NCBI RefSeq assembly: GCF_040050925.1
Contig: NZ_CP157390.1
Coordinates: 1,736,001-1,800,000, forward strand
DNA from: Leifsonia sp. NPDC080035
Lineage (GTDB): Bacteria; Actinomycetota; Actinomycetes; Actinomycetales; Microbacteriaceae
Direction of reading: 5' to 3'
DNA: 64,000 nt
Every line of letters begins with the position of its first letter. The first letter of the stretch is position 1. The notes under the pieces were generated by a model. That model saw nothing but the letters and a program-made list of their open reading frames with translations. It had not been told where the DNA came from and ran no database searches. A program made the position numbers and the translations under genes. Positions 58,091-64,000 of this stretch are shown here, piece after piece.

Positions 58091-58792
58091 GTGAACCGGA
58101 CCGACCGCCTCTACGCGCTCGTGGAGGAGCTGCGGGCCGTCTCGCCGCGCCCGCGCAGCGCGCGCTGGCTGGCCGAGCGATTCGAGGTTTCGGTGCGGAC
58201 CGTCGAGCGGGACCTGTCGGCGCTGCAGGCCGCCGGCGTCCCGATCTGGGCGGAGACCGGCCGCACCGGCGGCTACGCGATCGACGCGGCGGCGACGCTC
58301 GGGCCGATGGGGTTCACCCCCGACGAGGCACTGGCCGTGCTGATCGGGCTCGGCACCCTCCGACGGGGACCGTTCCGCCAGTCCGCGGGCACCGCGCTGC
58401 GGAAGCTCCTGGCGGTGATGCCCGACGAGGATGCGCGCCGCGCGACCGCGCTGGCCGCGCGCGTCCACCTGCTCGAGCCCGAGACCGAGGACCCGGTGCC
58501 GCCCGCGTTCGCCGCCGCGCTGCACGCCGATCGGGTCGTCCGGCTGGTCTACCGCGACGGCTCGGGCACGGTCAGCGAGCGCGAGGTCGAGCCGCTCGGC
58601 ACCATCGGCAAGGACGGCAGCTGGTACCTCATCGCCTGGTGCCGGCTGCGGGACGGGGTGCGGGCTTTCCGCGGCGACCGGATGCTCTCCGCCGAGCTGA
58701 CCGACGAGCGCCCCGCGCCCCGGTCGCTCCGCCGGGAGGACCTGGACATCCCCTTCGGGACGCTCCGCTCGGTCGTCGACGACGTGAGCTGA
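58091..58792 (+). CDS. HTH and WYL-domain transcriptional regulator
   Basis: The 233-residue protein has an N-terminal winged helix (HTH_11-like, 'RLYALVEELRAVSPRPRSARWLAERFEVSVRTVERDLSALQAAGVPIWAETGRTGGYAID') and a WYL ligand-sensing domain ('DRVVRLVYRDGSGTVSEREVEPLGTIGKDGSWYLIAWCRLRDGVRAFRGDRM'). WYL regulators bind nucleic acids or small ligands. GGAGG lies 8-9 nt before the GTG. The following VOC gene is a likely target. Confidence 0.88.
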   Translation: MNRTDRLYALVEELRAVSPRPRSARWLAERFEVSVRTVERDLSALQAAGVPIWAETGRTGGYAIDAAATLGPMGFTPDEALAVLIGLGTLRRGPFRQSAGTALRKLLAVMPDEDARRATALAARVHLLEPETEDPVPPAFAAALHADRVVRLVYRDGSGTVSEREVEPLGTIGKDGSWYLIAWCRLRDGVRAFRGDRMLSAELTDERPAPRSLRREDLDIPFGTLRSVVDDVS

Positions 58793-58888
58793 CGACCGGC
58801 GACCGATTCGGGAAACACCGACACAACGCTGTCGCGGACGGGGACGAAGCTGGACGCATCCATCCCGCACCCCGACCAGGAGGTCCGC

Positions 58889-59260
58889 ATGTCTTTCGCA
58901 TCCATCCGCATCATCACCGACGACGTCGACCGGCTCGTCGCCTTCTACGAGCGCGTCACCGGCCAGACCGCCACCCGCCCTGCCCCGGTCTTCGCGCAGT
59001 TCGACGGCCTCGGCGCAACGCTCGCGATCGCGAGCCCCGCCACCGTGGCGATGCTGGGCGACGCGGTGATCCCGGCCGCCAACCGCTCGGTCATCGTGGA
59101 GTTCGAGGTGGAGGACGTGGACGCCGAGTTCGCGCGCCTCGCCGCCGACCCGTCGGAGATCGTCCTGCCGCCCTCGACGATGCCGTGGGGCAACCGCTCC
59201 GCGCTGCTCCGCGACCCCGACGGGAACGTGGTCAACCTGTTCAGCCGTCCGCGGGCGTGA
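58889..59260 (+). CDS. VOC-family protein
   Basis: The 123-residue protein has 'FASIRIITDDVDRLVAFYERVTGQTATRPAP' and 'MPWGNRSALLRDPDGNVVNLFSRP', the two VOC halves with metal-type positions near the end. AGGAGG precedes the ATG. It probably belongs with the WYL regulator 97 bp upstream. Substrate unknown. Confidence 0.87.
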   Translation: MSFASIRIITDDVDRLVAFYERVTGQTATRPAPVFAQFDGLGATLAIASPATVAMLGDAVIPAANRSVIVEFEVEDVDAEFARLAADPSEIVLPPSTMPWGNRSALLRDPDGNVVNLFSRPRA

Positions 59261-59329
59261 CCGGTACGCGGGACCGTCCGGCTCGCCGCTCCCAGTCATC
59301 AGGCGGGCGTCCCCCTATGCTGGCGTGCG

Positions 59330-59758
59330 ATGACCAGTCAGCCTCCCTCGCCGAGCGTCCCGCCCGTCGGGCCGACGCCTCCGCCGCAGTACGCCCCCTA
59401 CGCGCAGACTCCGTACCCACCACAGGTGTACGCGGCTCCGCCGAGCCGCCCGGGCCGCGTGCTCGGCATCGTCGGCTTCGTGCTGTCGTTCGTCTTCCCG
59501 CTCGACATCGCGGGCCTCGTCCTGTCGATCATCGCGATGGTGCAGTCCCGGCGCGCCGGTCAGAAGAACGGCTTCGCGCTCGCGGGCATCATCATCGCCT
59601 CCGTCGGCATCCTTTTCTGCGCCGCCATCCTCGCCCTGCTCATCCCGCCCCTGATCGAGGTGGCACAGACGTGCGCCCGGCTCGGCACCGGAGTCCACGA
59701 GGTCGGCAACGCGGTCTACACCTGCACCCCGACCTCGGTGCGCAAGAGCTGGCACTGA
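59330..59758 (+). CDS. DUF4190-type small membrane protein
   Basis: The 142-residue protein has a Pro/Tyr/Gln-rich cytosolic N-terminus, two membrane helices with the DUF4190 pattern ('VLGIVGFVLSFVFPLDIAGLVLSIIAMVQSRRAGQKNGFALAGIIIASVGI'), and a short C-terminal external part with two Cys that may form a disulfide. Function is unknown. TATGCT lies 8 nt before the ATG. Confidence 0.83.
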   Translation: MTSQPPSPSVPPVGPTPPPQYAPYAQTPYPPQVYAAPPSRPGRVLGIVGFVLSFVFPLDIAGLVLSIIAMVQSRRAGQKNGFALAGIIIASVGILFCAAILALLIPPLIEVAQTCARLGTGVHEVGNAVYTCTPTSVRKSWH

Positions 59759-59866
59759 GCGTCGCGCGGCAGCAAGGAGTCAGAGGAGGACGCGGAGATC
59801 ATGGACGAGGACGACACGGTTGAGCCGGTGTTCGGCGGCGGCACGGAGCCGCCCGCGACTCGAAGG

Positions 59867-59952
59867 GCGCCATTGTGATCGTCGCCTTCGGCCGGTCTAT
59901 CGCGCACTAGCTTGCGCGGATCGTCCCCCAGAAGAACGTCCGGAAGGTCCGT
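59867..59952 (+). pseudogene. Decayed copy of the downstream membrane-protein gene
   Basis: This stretch matches 62435-62520 inside the gene at 62368-62682 at 70 of 86 bases without gaps. Its translation reads AIVIVAFGRSIAH-stop-LARIVPQKNVRKVR against AAILLVAFRRPIARWLAGIVPQKNVRKVR; the TAG is a disabling stop. A 25-codon ORF at 59801-59878 with a good ribosome site just upstream may be the remains of another start. Confidence 0.82.
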
Positions 59953-59990
59953 ACGTTCGGTCATCCACGATGGGCGGCAACGACGGCACG

Positions 59991-60043
59991 ATCCACCTGC
60001 CGAAAGGATCGAAGTGATCAAGAGAACGTTCGCCGAAGAGTTC
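59991..60043 (+). repeat. 53-bp cassette box, copy 1
   Basis: This is 49 of 53 identical to the copy at 62016 and 46 of 53 to that at 61190. In one frame it ends an ORF with IHLPKGSK-stop (TGA 60015-60017). In another, AAAGGA followed by GTG 60014 starts a small ORF, VIKRTFAEEFRP-stop, here only 12 codons. Confidence 0.85.
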
Positions 60044-60048
60044 CGCCC

Positions 60049-60438
60049 GTGAAGCAGGGCTGGGAGCATCCCTCACTGGCACACCTTCTCCTTGAGGAGA
60101 GTTATGTACTCGACTTCGCCCTGCATCCAGACCGATTGGTGTTTGCCGTCGATTTCGCGCTCGGTAGTGAACATCCAGCGTTTGAAGGGGCTCGTGCCGA
60201 TGAAGCCTACGATTTTCGTCATGGGCAGCTGATCTTCGTTGGGCTCCGCTCATGTGAGTGGTCAAGCGGGGGTCAGGTACCTAGTCGCGACCCTGACGGC
60301 ACCATGGATTGGGACTCCTTCTATTCCGTCACCTGGGACGGTGAAAGTGACAGTTGGCGGATCGAGGGAGGCTTCGGGCTACTCGCATTCACCACCTCCG
60401 CGGTTGATGTGCGCTTGGATGCTAGGCGCAGGCCATGA
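60049..60438 (+). CDS. Small unrecognised cytosolic protein, candidate immunity protein
   Basis: The 129-residue protein has no signal or helix. It reads 'HPSLAHLLLEESYVLDFALHPDRLVFAVDFALGSEHPAFEGARADEAYDFRHGQLIFVGLRSCEW' and 'DPDGTMDWDSFYSVTWDGESDSWRIEGGFGLLAF', a compact alpha/beta protein of a kind often seen as stand-alone immunity-like genes in actinobacteria. The GTG overlaps the stop of the 12-codon ORF of box 1 (GTGA). The stop overlaps the next ATG. GC is near 56% here. I do not recognise an exact family; the immunity role is inferred from context. Confidence 0.7.
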   Translation: MKQGWEHPSLAHLLLEESYVLDFALHPDRLVFAVDFALGSEHPAFEGARADEAYDFRHGQLIFVGLRSCEWSSGGQVPSRDPDGTMDWDSFYSVTWDGESDSWRIEGGFGLLAFTTSAVDVRLDARRRP

Positions 60439-61181
60439 TGTCCTCCGGCCTCTCAGAGCAGAGGAAGAAAGCCTTCCTTACCGCGTCGGAGAATGACCTG
60501 CGCGAGGCATTGCTGACGTTTCTGGACCGCTTCGTCGCCCATGCCGGCGACGATCCAGCGCAACTCTGGTCCGACACGCAGGTGTCTCCGAACTGGGGGA
60601 CCGGCGATCCCGCCGTCTGGGGAGACTGGTTGGATGCGCTGTGGGACGCCGTAGATGGGCCGACGTCCATTGGAAAGCATCCCGACAGCGATCGGATGGA
60701 CGTCACATACGGGGGCGAAGCCTACGAGGCCGACACTCGCGAGCTCGCGAGGTCGAGATTCCTGCCCATCGCCGAGAAGTCCGCGCCAGCGTTCGCCGTG
60801 CGAGGCGAATTCGATGAAGTGACGGGTTATGCAGCCTCGATGGAATTCATCGACCGGTGGTACCGGGAGAAAGGCGAGACGATCGAAGTGCTGACCCGTG
60901 AATTGAAAGCGAACGCCGAGCCGCTGTGGGATCGCGAGATGGCCAAGTGGCGGCGCCTCGCGAGTGAAGAGTGGCAGGTGGGAGGCCGCCGCATCGCGAC
61001 AGACGAGCCAGGGCTGCTTCGAGCGCGAATCGTCTTCGCCGACGGGACGCAGACGGAAGTAAGCCTCGGCCGCTTCGCCGATGAACGCATCGCGGACCGG
61101 GCATGGCCCGCAATGGCCCGATTCGTCGACCTCGTCAGGGGCCAGCGCTTCCGGAGCGGCGAGGATGACGAAAGACGCTAA
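60435..61181 (+). CDS. Unrecognised cytosolic protein, candidate immunity protein
   Basis: The 248-residue soluble protein seems to have two parts: 'LREALLTFLDRFVAHAGDDPAQLWSDTQVSPNWGTGDPAVWGDWLDALWDAVDG' (about 20-75, Trp-rich helical) and 'VLTRELKANAEPLWDREMAKWRRLASEEWQVGGRRIATDEPGLLRARIVFADGTQTEVSLGRFADERIADRAW' (about 155-235). The first resembles helical immunity-type proteins but I cannot name a family. The ATG overlaps the previous stop (ATGA); ATG 60438 is an equal alternative. Confidence 0.68.
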   Translation: MMSSGLSEQRKKAFLTASENDLREALLTFLDRFVAHAGDDPAQLWSDTQVSPNWGTGDPAVWGDWLDALWDAVDGPTSIGKHPDSDRMDVTYGGEAYEADTRELARSRFLPIAEKSAPAFAVRGEFDEVTGYAASMEFIDRWYREKGETIEVLTRELKANAEPLWDREMAKWRRLASEEWQVGGRRIATDEPGLLRARIVFADGTQTEVSLGRFADERIADRAWPAMARFVDLVRGQRFRSGEDDERR

Positions 61182-61189
61182 GCGATCGA

Positions 61190-61242
61190 ATCCCTCTGCC
61201 GAAAGGATCGAAGTGATAAAGCGAATGTTCGCCGACGAGTTT
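61190..61242 (+). repeat. 53-bp cassette box, copy 2
   Basis: In one frame it reads DRIPLPKGSK-stop (TGA 61214-61216). In another, AAAGGA and GTG 61213 start VIKRMFADEFLIEG. It follows the previous gene by 8 bp. Confidence 0.85.
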
Positions 61243-61368
61243 CTCATCGAGGGCCTTCGCGACGATTTGGATCCATCATGGGCAGCGGCTCGAATCACTC
61301 AACGGCCGAGGGGACCGCTTTCGGAAATCTACGAGACATGGACGTTCGCGGAGACGATCAAATGGTAG
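61213..61368 (+). CDS. Short ORF of the cassette family (51 residues)
   Basis: From GTG 61213 the product is VIKRMFADEFLIEG followed by 37 residues ending 'SEIYETWTFAETIKW'. The start has AAAGGA at the right distance and matches the starts in boxes 1 and 3. The frame is open further upstream (ATG 61165), but that would ignore the box. It may be a remnant of a longer protein. The stop overlaps the lipoprotein ATG. Confidence 0.55.
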   Translation: MIKRMFADEFLIEGLRDDLDPSWAAARITQRPRGPLSEIYETWTFAETIKW

Positions 61369-61814
61369 AGCAACGCGTCAGCCGCGGCGCAAAGCGTTTC
61401 GGCATCGCGCTTGGCATCCTCGCGGTTCTTTGTCTCGCTGGGTGTACCCCCGGCCTGAGATCGGCAGACGTTCCCGGTGACTGGATCCACCAGGGTACAG
61501 ATGCGCAGGGCGCACAGATGAGGCTTGAAGCCGACGGGCACGCCTCCGGGAGCGGATTGCCACCCTACGTGCTTTTTGCCGGCCCCAACGAACTCGATCC
61601 ACAGCGCAGATACAGCTTCGAGGGGATGTGGAAGCTTCGGGGAAACCACGTCGAATTGGACCTGACGCAGGTCACGGTTGGTGGCCTCACGAAAAGCTCC
61701 GCCTCGAGCCAACTGCTGTACACCACCGGATCTGGTGACTCCTTGGCCCTATATGTTCCGCTTGGCGACCCGGACGACAGCCCGAGCTTCACGTTCGTTC
61801 GAGATCACCGCTAA
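61362..61814 (+). CDS. Small lipoprotein, candidate immunity protein
   Basis: The 150-residue protein has a basic start, membrane stretch 'FGIALGILAVLCLAGC' (lipobox), and a beta-rich domain 'VPGDWIHQGTDAQGAQMRLEADGHASGSGLPPYVLF', 'YSFEGMWKLRGNHVELDLTQVTVGGL' and 'LALYVPLGDPDDSPSFTFVRD'. The G-x-W ... GDPD ... F-x-R pattern occurs in lipocalin-like small lipoproteins common in actinobacteria. ATG 61362 is chosen because GGAGA precedes it and it overlaps the previous stop. A surface location would suit protection against an exported toxin (inference). Confidence 0.72.
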   Translation: MVEQRVSRGAKRFGIALGILAVLCLAGCTPGLRSADVPGDWIHQGTDAQGAQMRLEADGHASGSGLPPYVLFAGPNELDPQRRYSFEGMWKLRGNHVELDLTQVTVGGLTKSSASSQLLYTTGSGDSLALYVPLGDPDDSPSFTFVRDHR

Positions 61815-62042
61815 GTCGAAGCTGCACGGGAAGTCGCCCCAGCCCTTCGATGCCTGCAGTGTCCTGCGCCCGAGATTCCGGCTCAAAGGAGCGAAGACCG
61901 CCGGCGTACTCCTGAAACTCGCCGGGCAGACGCTTCTCGACGGTCGTATCGGCGCGTTGGTATCCGCGATCACTCCAGTAACGACACCATCGACATCAGG
62001 ACGGACAGCAACAAGATCCACCTGCCGAAGGGATCGAAATGA
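61815..62042 (+). other. Start-less open frame ending in LPKGSK, probable gene remnant
   Basis: The frame after the lipoprotein stop is open for 75 codons and ends 'DTIDIRTDSNKIHLPKGSK' and a stop inside box 3. It lacks a usable start near its beginning. Only the last 25-30 residues look protein-like. It could be the 3' end of a lost toxin gene. Confidence 0.4.
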
Positions 62043-62068
62043 TGAAGAGAACATTCGCCGAAGAGTTC
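62016..62068 (+). repeat. 53-bp cassette box, copy 3
   Basis: In one frame it reads NKIHLPKGSK-stop (TGA 62040-62042). In another, AAGGGA and ATG 62039 start MMKRTFAEEFLFEG. It has four differences from copy 1. Confidence 0.87.
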
Positions 62069-62371
62069 CTCTTCGAGGGCACTCTGCTCTTGCTCGAGGG
62101 CAAGATCGAGGCGATCGAATACGTGGACGGCGGGTGGAAGCGCAGAGCGGGGGATCCCGGACAGATCGCGATCGAAATGGCGCGGGGATGGCTGGAGGTG
62201 TGGCCGACGGGAAACCCGACGCCGGGAGCGCTGGGCTGGTTGCGGAACACTCCTCTCGGTGATGAGACAGCGCGCGCGAGTGAAGCAAGGGGGCGAATGA
62301 CACTCTCTCCGGGTGAAGCCCTGCTGGCGACGCAAACCTGCTCGCAGACGGACCTCAGACGGTCCCGATGA
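62039..62371 (+). CDS. Small protein of the cassette family (110 residues)
   Basis: It starts MMKRTFAEEFLFEG in box 3, then 'TLLLLEGKIEAIEYVDGGWKRRAGDPGQIAIEMARGWLEVWPTGNPTPGALGWLRN'. The last 40 residues are Ser/Thr/Arg-rich and may be out of the original frame. No family is recognised. The stop overlaps the next ATG (ATGA). Confidence 0.55.
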   Translation: MMKRTFAEEFLFEGTLLLLEGKIEAIEYVDGGWKRRAGDPGQIAIEMARGWLEVWPTGNPTPGALGWLRNTPLGDETARASEARGRMTLSPGEALLATQTCSQTDLRRSR

Positions 62372-62682
62372 ACGACACGCTCGCCTTCGGCGGCCCTTTC
62401 ATGATCGTGGCCGCCATCGCGTGCCCGCTCGTCGCTGCCATCCTGCTCGTCGCCTTCCGCCGGCCGATTGCGCGGTGGCTCGCGGGGATCGTTCCCCAGA
62501 AGAACGTGCGGAAGGTCCGTGCCGCGGTCCTCGTCGCGGCACTGGCGGTCGCCGCGTTCGTGGCGGGATGGATTCTCGCCGTCCTCGTGCCCGGTGCGCC
62601 GCCGCCCCTGTCGCTCTCGGTGCTCGGGGTCGCTGCGCTGGCGTGGCTTGTCGCCTGGGCGCTGCTCGCCAACGAGCAGTGA
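62368..62682 (+). CDS. Three-helix membrane protein of unknown function
   Basis: The 104-residue product has helices at about 9-29, 50-70 and 78-98. Between the first two lies 'FRRPIARWLAGIVPQKNVRKVR', a basic stretch also kept in the decayed copy 2.5 kb upstream. Intact and decayed copies bracket the cassette region in the same orientation. Function is unknown; overlap with the previous ORF suggests co-translation. Confidence 0.72.
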   Translation: MNDTLAFGGPFMIVAAIACPLVAAILLVAFRRPIARWLAGIVPQKNVRKVRAAVLVAALAVAAFVAGWILAVLVPGAPPPLSLSVLGVAALAWLVAWALLANEQ

Positions 62683-62728
62683 CAGTGGCCCCTGGCAGAA
62701 TCGAGGGACACGATCGGAGGGGACCCAC

Positions 62729-63889
62729 ATGGCGGTGCGTGCGGACGAGATGGCGGTGCTTCGGCGCCGGACGAGCGAGAAGTGGCGCACGTACCCCGAG
62801 GACGTCCTGCCCATGTTCGTGGCCGAGATGGACTTCCCGCTCGCGCCCGCGATCCGCTCCGCCCTGCACCAGGCGGTCGATGACGGCGACACCGGCTACG
62901 TCGACGGCAACGACATCGGGCTGCGCAGCGCGTTCGCCGCTTTCGCGGAGGCACGCTGGGGCTGGTCGCCGTCGCCCGAGCGGATGGGCATCACGACGGA
63001 TGTCAGCGTCGTCATCGTCGAGTCCCTGCGCCGGCTGACCTCGCCGGGGGACGGCGTCATCATCACGCCGCCGGTGTACCCGCCGTTCTTCGACCTCATC
63101 CCGGAGGCGGGCGCGACGGTCGTCGAGGTGCCGCTGCTCGACGACGGCGAGCAGTACGCCCTCGACCTCGACGGCATCGAGGCGGCGATGGCGGCGGGCG
63201 CGCGCGGCGTCCTGCTCTGCAACCCGCACAACCCGCTGGGGCTCGTGCACTCCCGGGAGGCGCTCGAGGCGCTCTCGGAGATCGTCGAGCGGCACGGCGG
63301 GTTCGTCGTCAGCGACGAGATCCACGCGCCGCTCACCCACCGCGGACGCACGTTCACGCCGTACCTGAGCGTGTCCGACGCCGCCAGGGAGCACGGGATC
63401 GCCGCCGAGTCCGGCTCGAAGGCGTTCAACCTGGCCGGGCTCAAGTCCGCGATGTTCGTCGCGGAGGGTGAGCGGATGACCGAGCTGATCCGGTCCCTCC
63501 CGGAGGAGGTCACCTTCCGCACCGGACTGTTCGGGATGCTCGCCGCCCGCGAGGGATTCGCTGCCGGGCTCGACTGGCTGGACGACGTGGTCGCCGCCGT
63601 CGAACAGAACTTCGCCATCCTGCGGCGCGAACTCGACGCGCGCCTGCCGGACGCCCGGCTGCGACCGGCGGGCGCGAGCTACCTGGCGTGGCTCGACCTG
63701 TCCGCGCTCGGCTGGGGCGACGACCCGGCCGCGGAGCTGGTCGGCGCGGCGAAGGTCGCTCTGGCGAACGGTCCCGCCTTCGGGACACAGGGGCTCGGCT
63801 TCGCGCGCATGAACCTGGCGTGCGCACCCGAGACCGTGGTCGAGGCGGTGGCGCGCATCGCCCGCGCTACCGAGCTCACGCGCCGCTGA
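62729..63889 (+). CDS. PLP-dependent aminotransferase/C-S lyase (PatB/MalY type)
   Basis: The 386-residue fold-type I enzyme has 'WRTYPEDVLPMFVAEMDFPLAPAIRSAL' at the start (the MalY/PatB opening), 'VIITPPVYPPFF', 'LLCNPHNPLGLVHSREAL' with the PLP-ring Asn, 'FVVSDEIHAPLTH' with Asp and the H typical of this group, and the Schiff-base Lys in 'AAESGSKAFNLAGLK'. Such enzymes cut cystathionine and related C-S bonds. GGAGGGG precedes the ATG. Confidence 0.92.
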   Translation: MAVRADEMAVLRRRTSEKWRTYPEDVLPMFVAEMDFPLAPAIRSALHQAVDDGDTGYVDGNDIGLRSAFAAFAEARWGWSPSPERMGITTDVSVVIVESLRRLTSPGDGVIITPPVYPPFFDLIPEAGATVVEVPLLDDGEQYALDLDGIEAAMAAGARGVLLCNPHNPLGLVHSREALEALSEIVERHGGFVVSDEIHAPLTHRGRTFTPYLSVSDAAREHGIAAESGSKAFNLAGLKSAMFVAEGERMTELIRSLPEEVTFRTGLFGMLAAREGFAAGLDWLDDVVAAVEQNFAILRRELDARLPDARLRPAGASYLAWLDLSALGWGDDPAAELVGAAKVALANGPAFGTQGLGFARMNLACAPETVVEAVARIARATELTRR

Positions 63890-64000
63890 CCGCGATTACG
63901 ACCAGGCTGGTGACCGCCACCAGCGTGGACAGCGTCGCGCCGAGCAGCAGCGGCCGCCACCCCGCGCGGCGGATCGCCGCGATGTCGGTGGAGAGCCCGA
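63876..64000 (-). CDS. YeiH-family (UPF0324) membrane transporter, C-terminal end only
   Basis: The last 40 residues read on the minus strand, 'GLSTDIAAIRRAGWRPLLLGATLSTLVAVTSLVVIAVSGA', match the end of YeiH-type putative sulfate exporters (an amphipathic helix then a final membrane helix). The rest lies beyond the window. The stop overlaps the end of the convergent aminotransferase gene by 14 bp. Confidence 0.75.
   Translation of the reverse strand, partial: GLSTDIAAIRRAGWRPLLLGATLSTLVAVTSLVVIAVSGA

Noticed and set aside
51569..59299. A 2576-codon open frame on the minus strand
   Set aside because: It covers several strongly supported plus-strand genes and reads through intergenic palindromes; its composition is that of a high-GC antisense shadow.
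60447..61298. Minus-strand 281-codon frame in the cassette region
   Set aside because: The plus-strand gene has better composition and chains by overlap with its neighbours; the minus frame runs across a cassette box and lacks a ribosome site.
59991..62068. The three 53-bp boxes as a CRISPR or phage attachment array
   Set aside because: Spacing is irregular (about 1.2 and 0.8 kb), the gaps are coding, and no cas, integrase or tRNA gene is adjacent.

Overview
The window is high-GC DNA (about 70% or more in most genes) with many GTG starts, 4-bp ATGA/GTGA gene overlaps and lipoprotein signals. Protein families point to an actinobacterium, most likely Microbacteriaceae (Leifsonia-like). That placement is inferred from gene content only; there is no rRNA to confirm it. 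At least sixteen genes have a TANNNT-like -10 hexamer only 6-8 nt before the start codon, the layout of leaderless actinobacterial transcripts.

Layout. 0-4 kb: haem-uptake operon, with a sortase-type HtaA-domain surface protein (cut by the window edge) followed by a substrate-binding lipoprotein, permease and ATPase (HmuTUV type). 4-6.5 kb: small membrane protein, acetyltransferase, orphan DNA methyltransferase, PAP2 phosphatase. 6.5-11 kb: nucleoside module with a LacI regulator, two operators, nucleoside hydrolase, MFS transporter and ribokinase. 11-17.3 kb: beta-glucoside/cellobiose-type module with a LacI regulator, GH1 beta-glucosidase, two permeases and a binding lipoprotein behind two perfect 14-bp operators. 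17.4-25 kb: TetR regulator, cation/proton antiporter, DHA2 drug exporter with a large inserted loop, amidase lipoprotein, VanY-type carboxypeptidase, GAF-PP2C phosphatase. 25-34.6 kb: phosphoglucomutase, prephenate dehydratase, diacylglycerol kinase-like lipid kinase, seryl-tRNA synthetase, HAD phosphatase, LytR-CpsA-Psr protein, MFS transporter, tRNA-Ser(UGA). 34.6-39.4 kb: Kup potassium transporter and a large surface protein. 39.5-43.5 kb: regulator-enzyme clusters (MarR/VOC, TetR, NmrA, AKR, TetR) with clear palindromic operators. 43.5-49.4 kb: MscS channel, GAP protein, 1073-residue beta-helix surface protein, HtrA-like protease. 49.5-59.8 kb: TetR/hydrolase pair, VOC proteins, long-form GAPDH, DUF488, FUSC transporter, GH13 enzyme, WYL regulator, small membrane protein.

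59.8-62.7 kb is the most unusual part. Its base composition is lower (56% GC by hand count at 60061-60180). It holds short, mostly unrecognised genes joined by overlaps, and three copies of a 53-bp box that can encode the end of one protein (LPKGSK-stop) while carrying the ribosome site and start of the next gene. It lies between a decayed and an intact copy of the same membrane-protein gene. I read it as an array of orphan immunity-type cassettes left by a polymorphic-toxin locus; this is inference. The window ends with a PatB/MalY-type aminotransferase and the end of a YeiH-family transporter on the minus strand.

Several families of long intergenic palindromes recur across the window (11.0/58.0 kb; 24.9/49.4/53.8 kb; 15.8/53.2 kb), mostly at gene ends, suggesting a dispersed terminator-like or REP-like repeat system.
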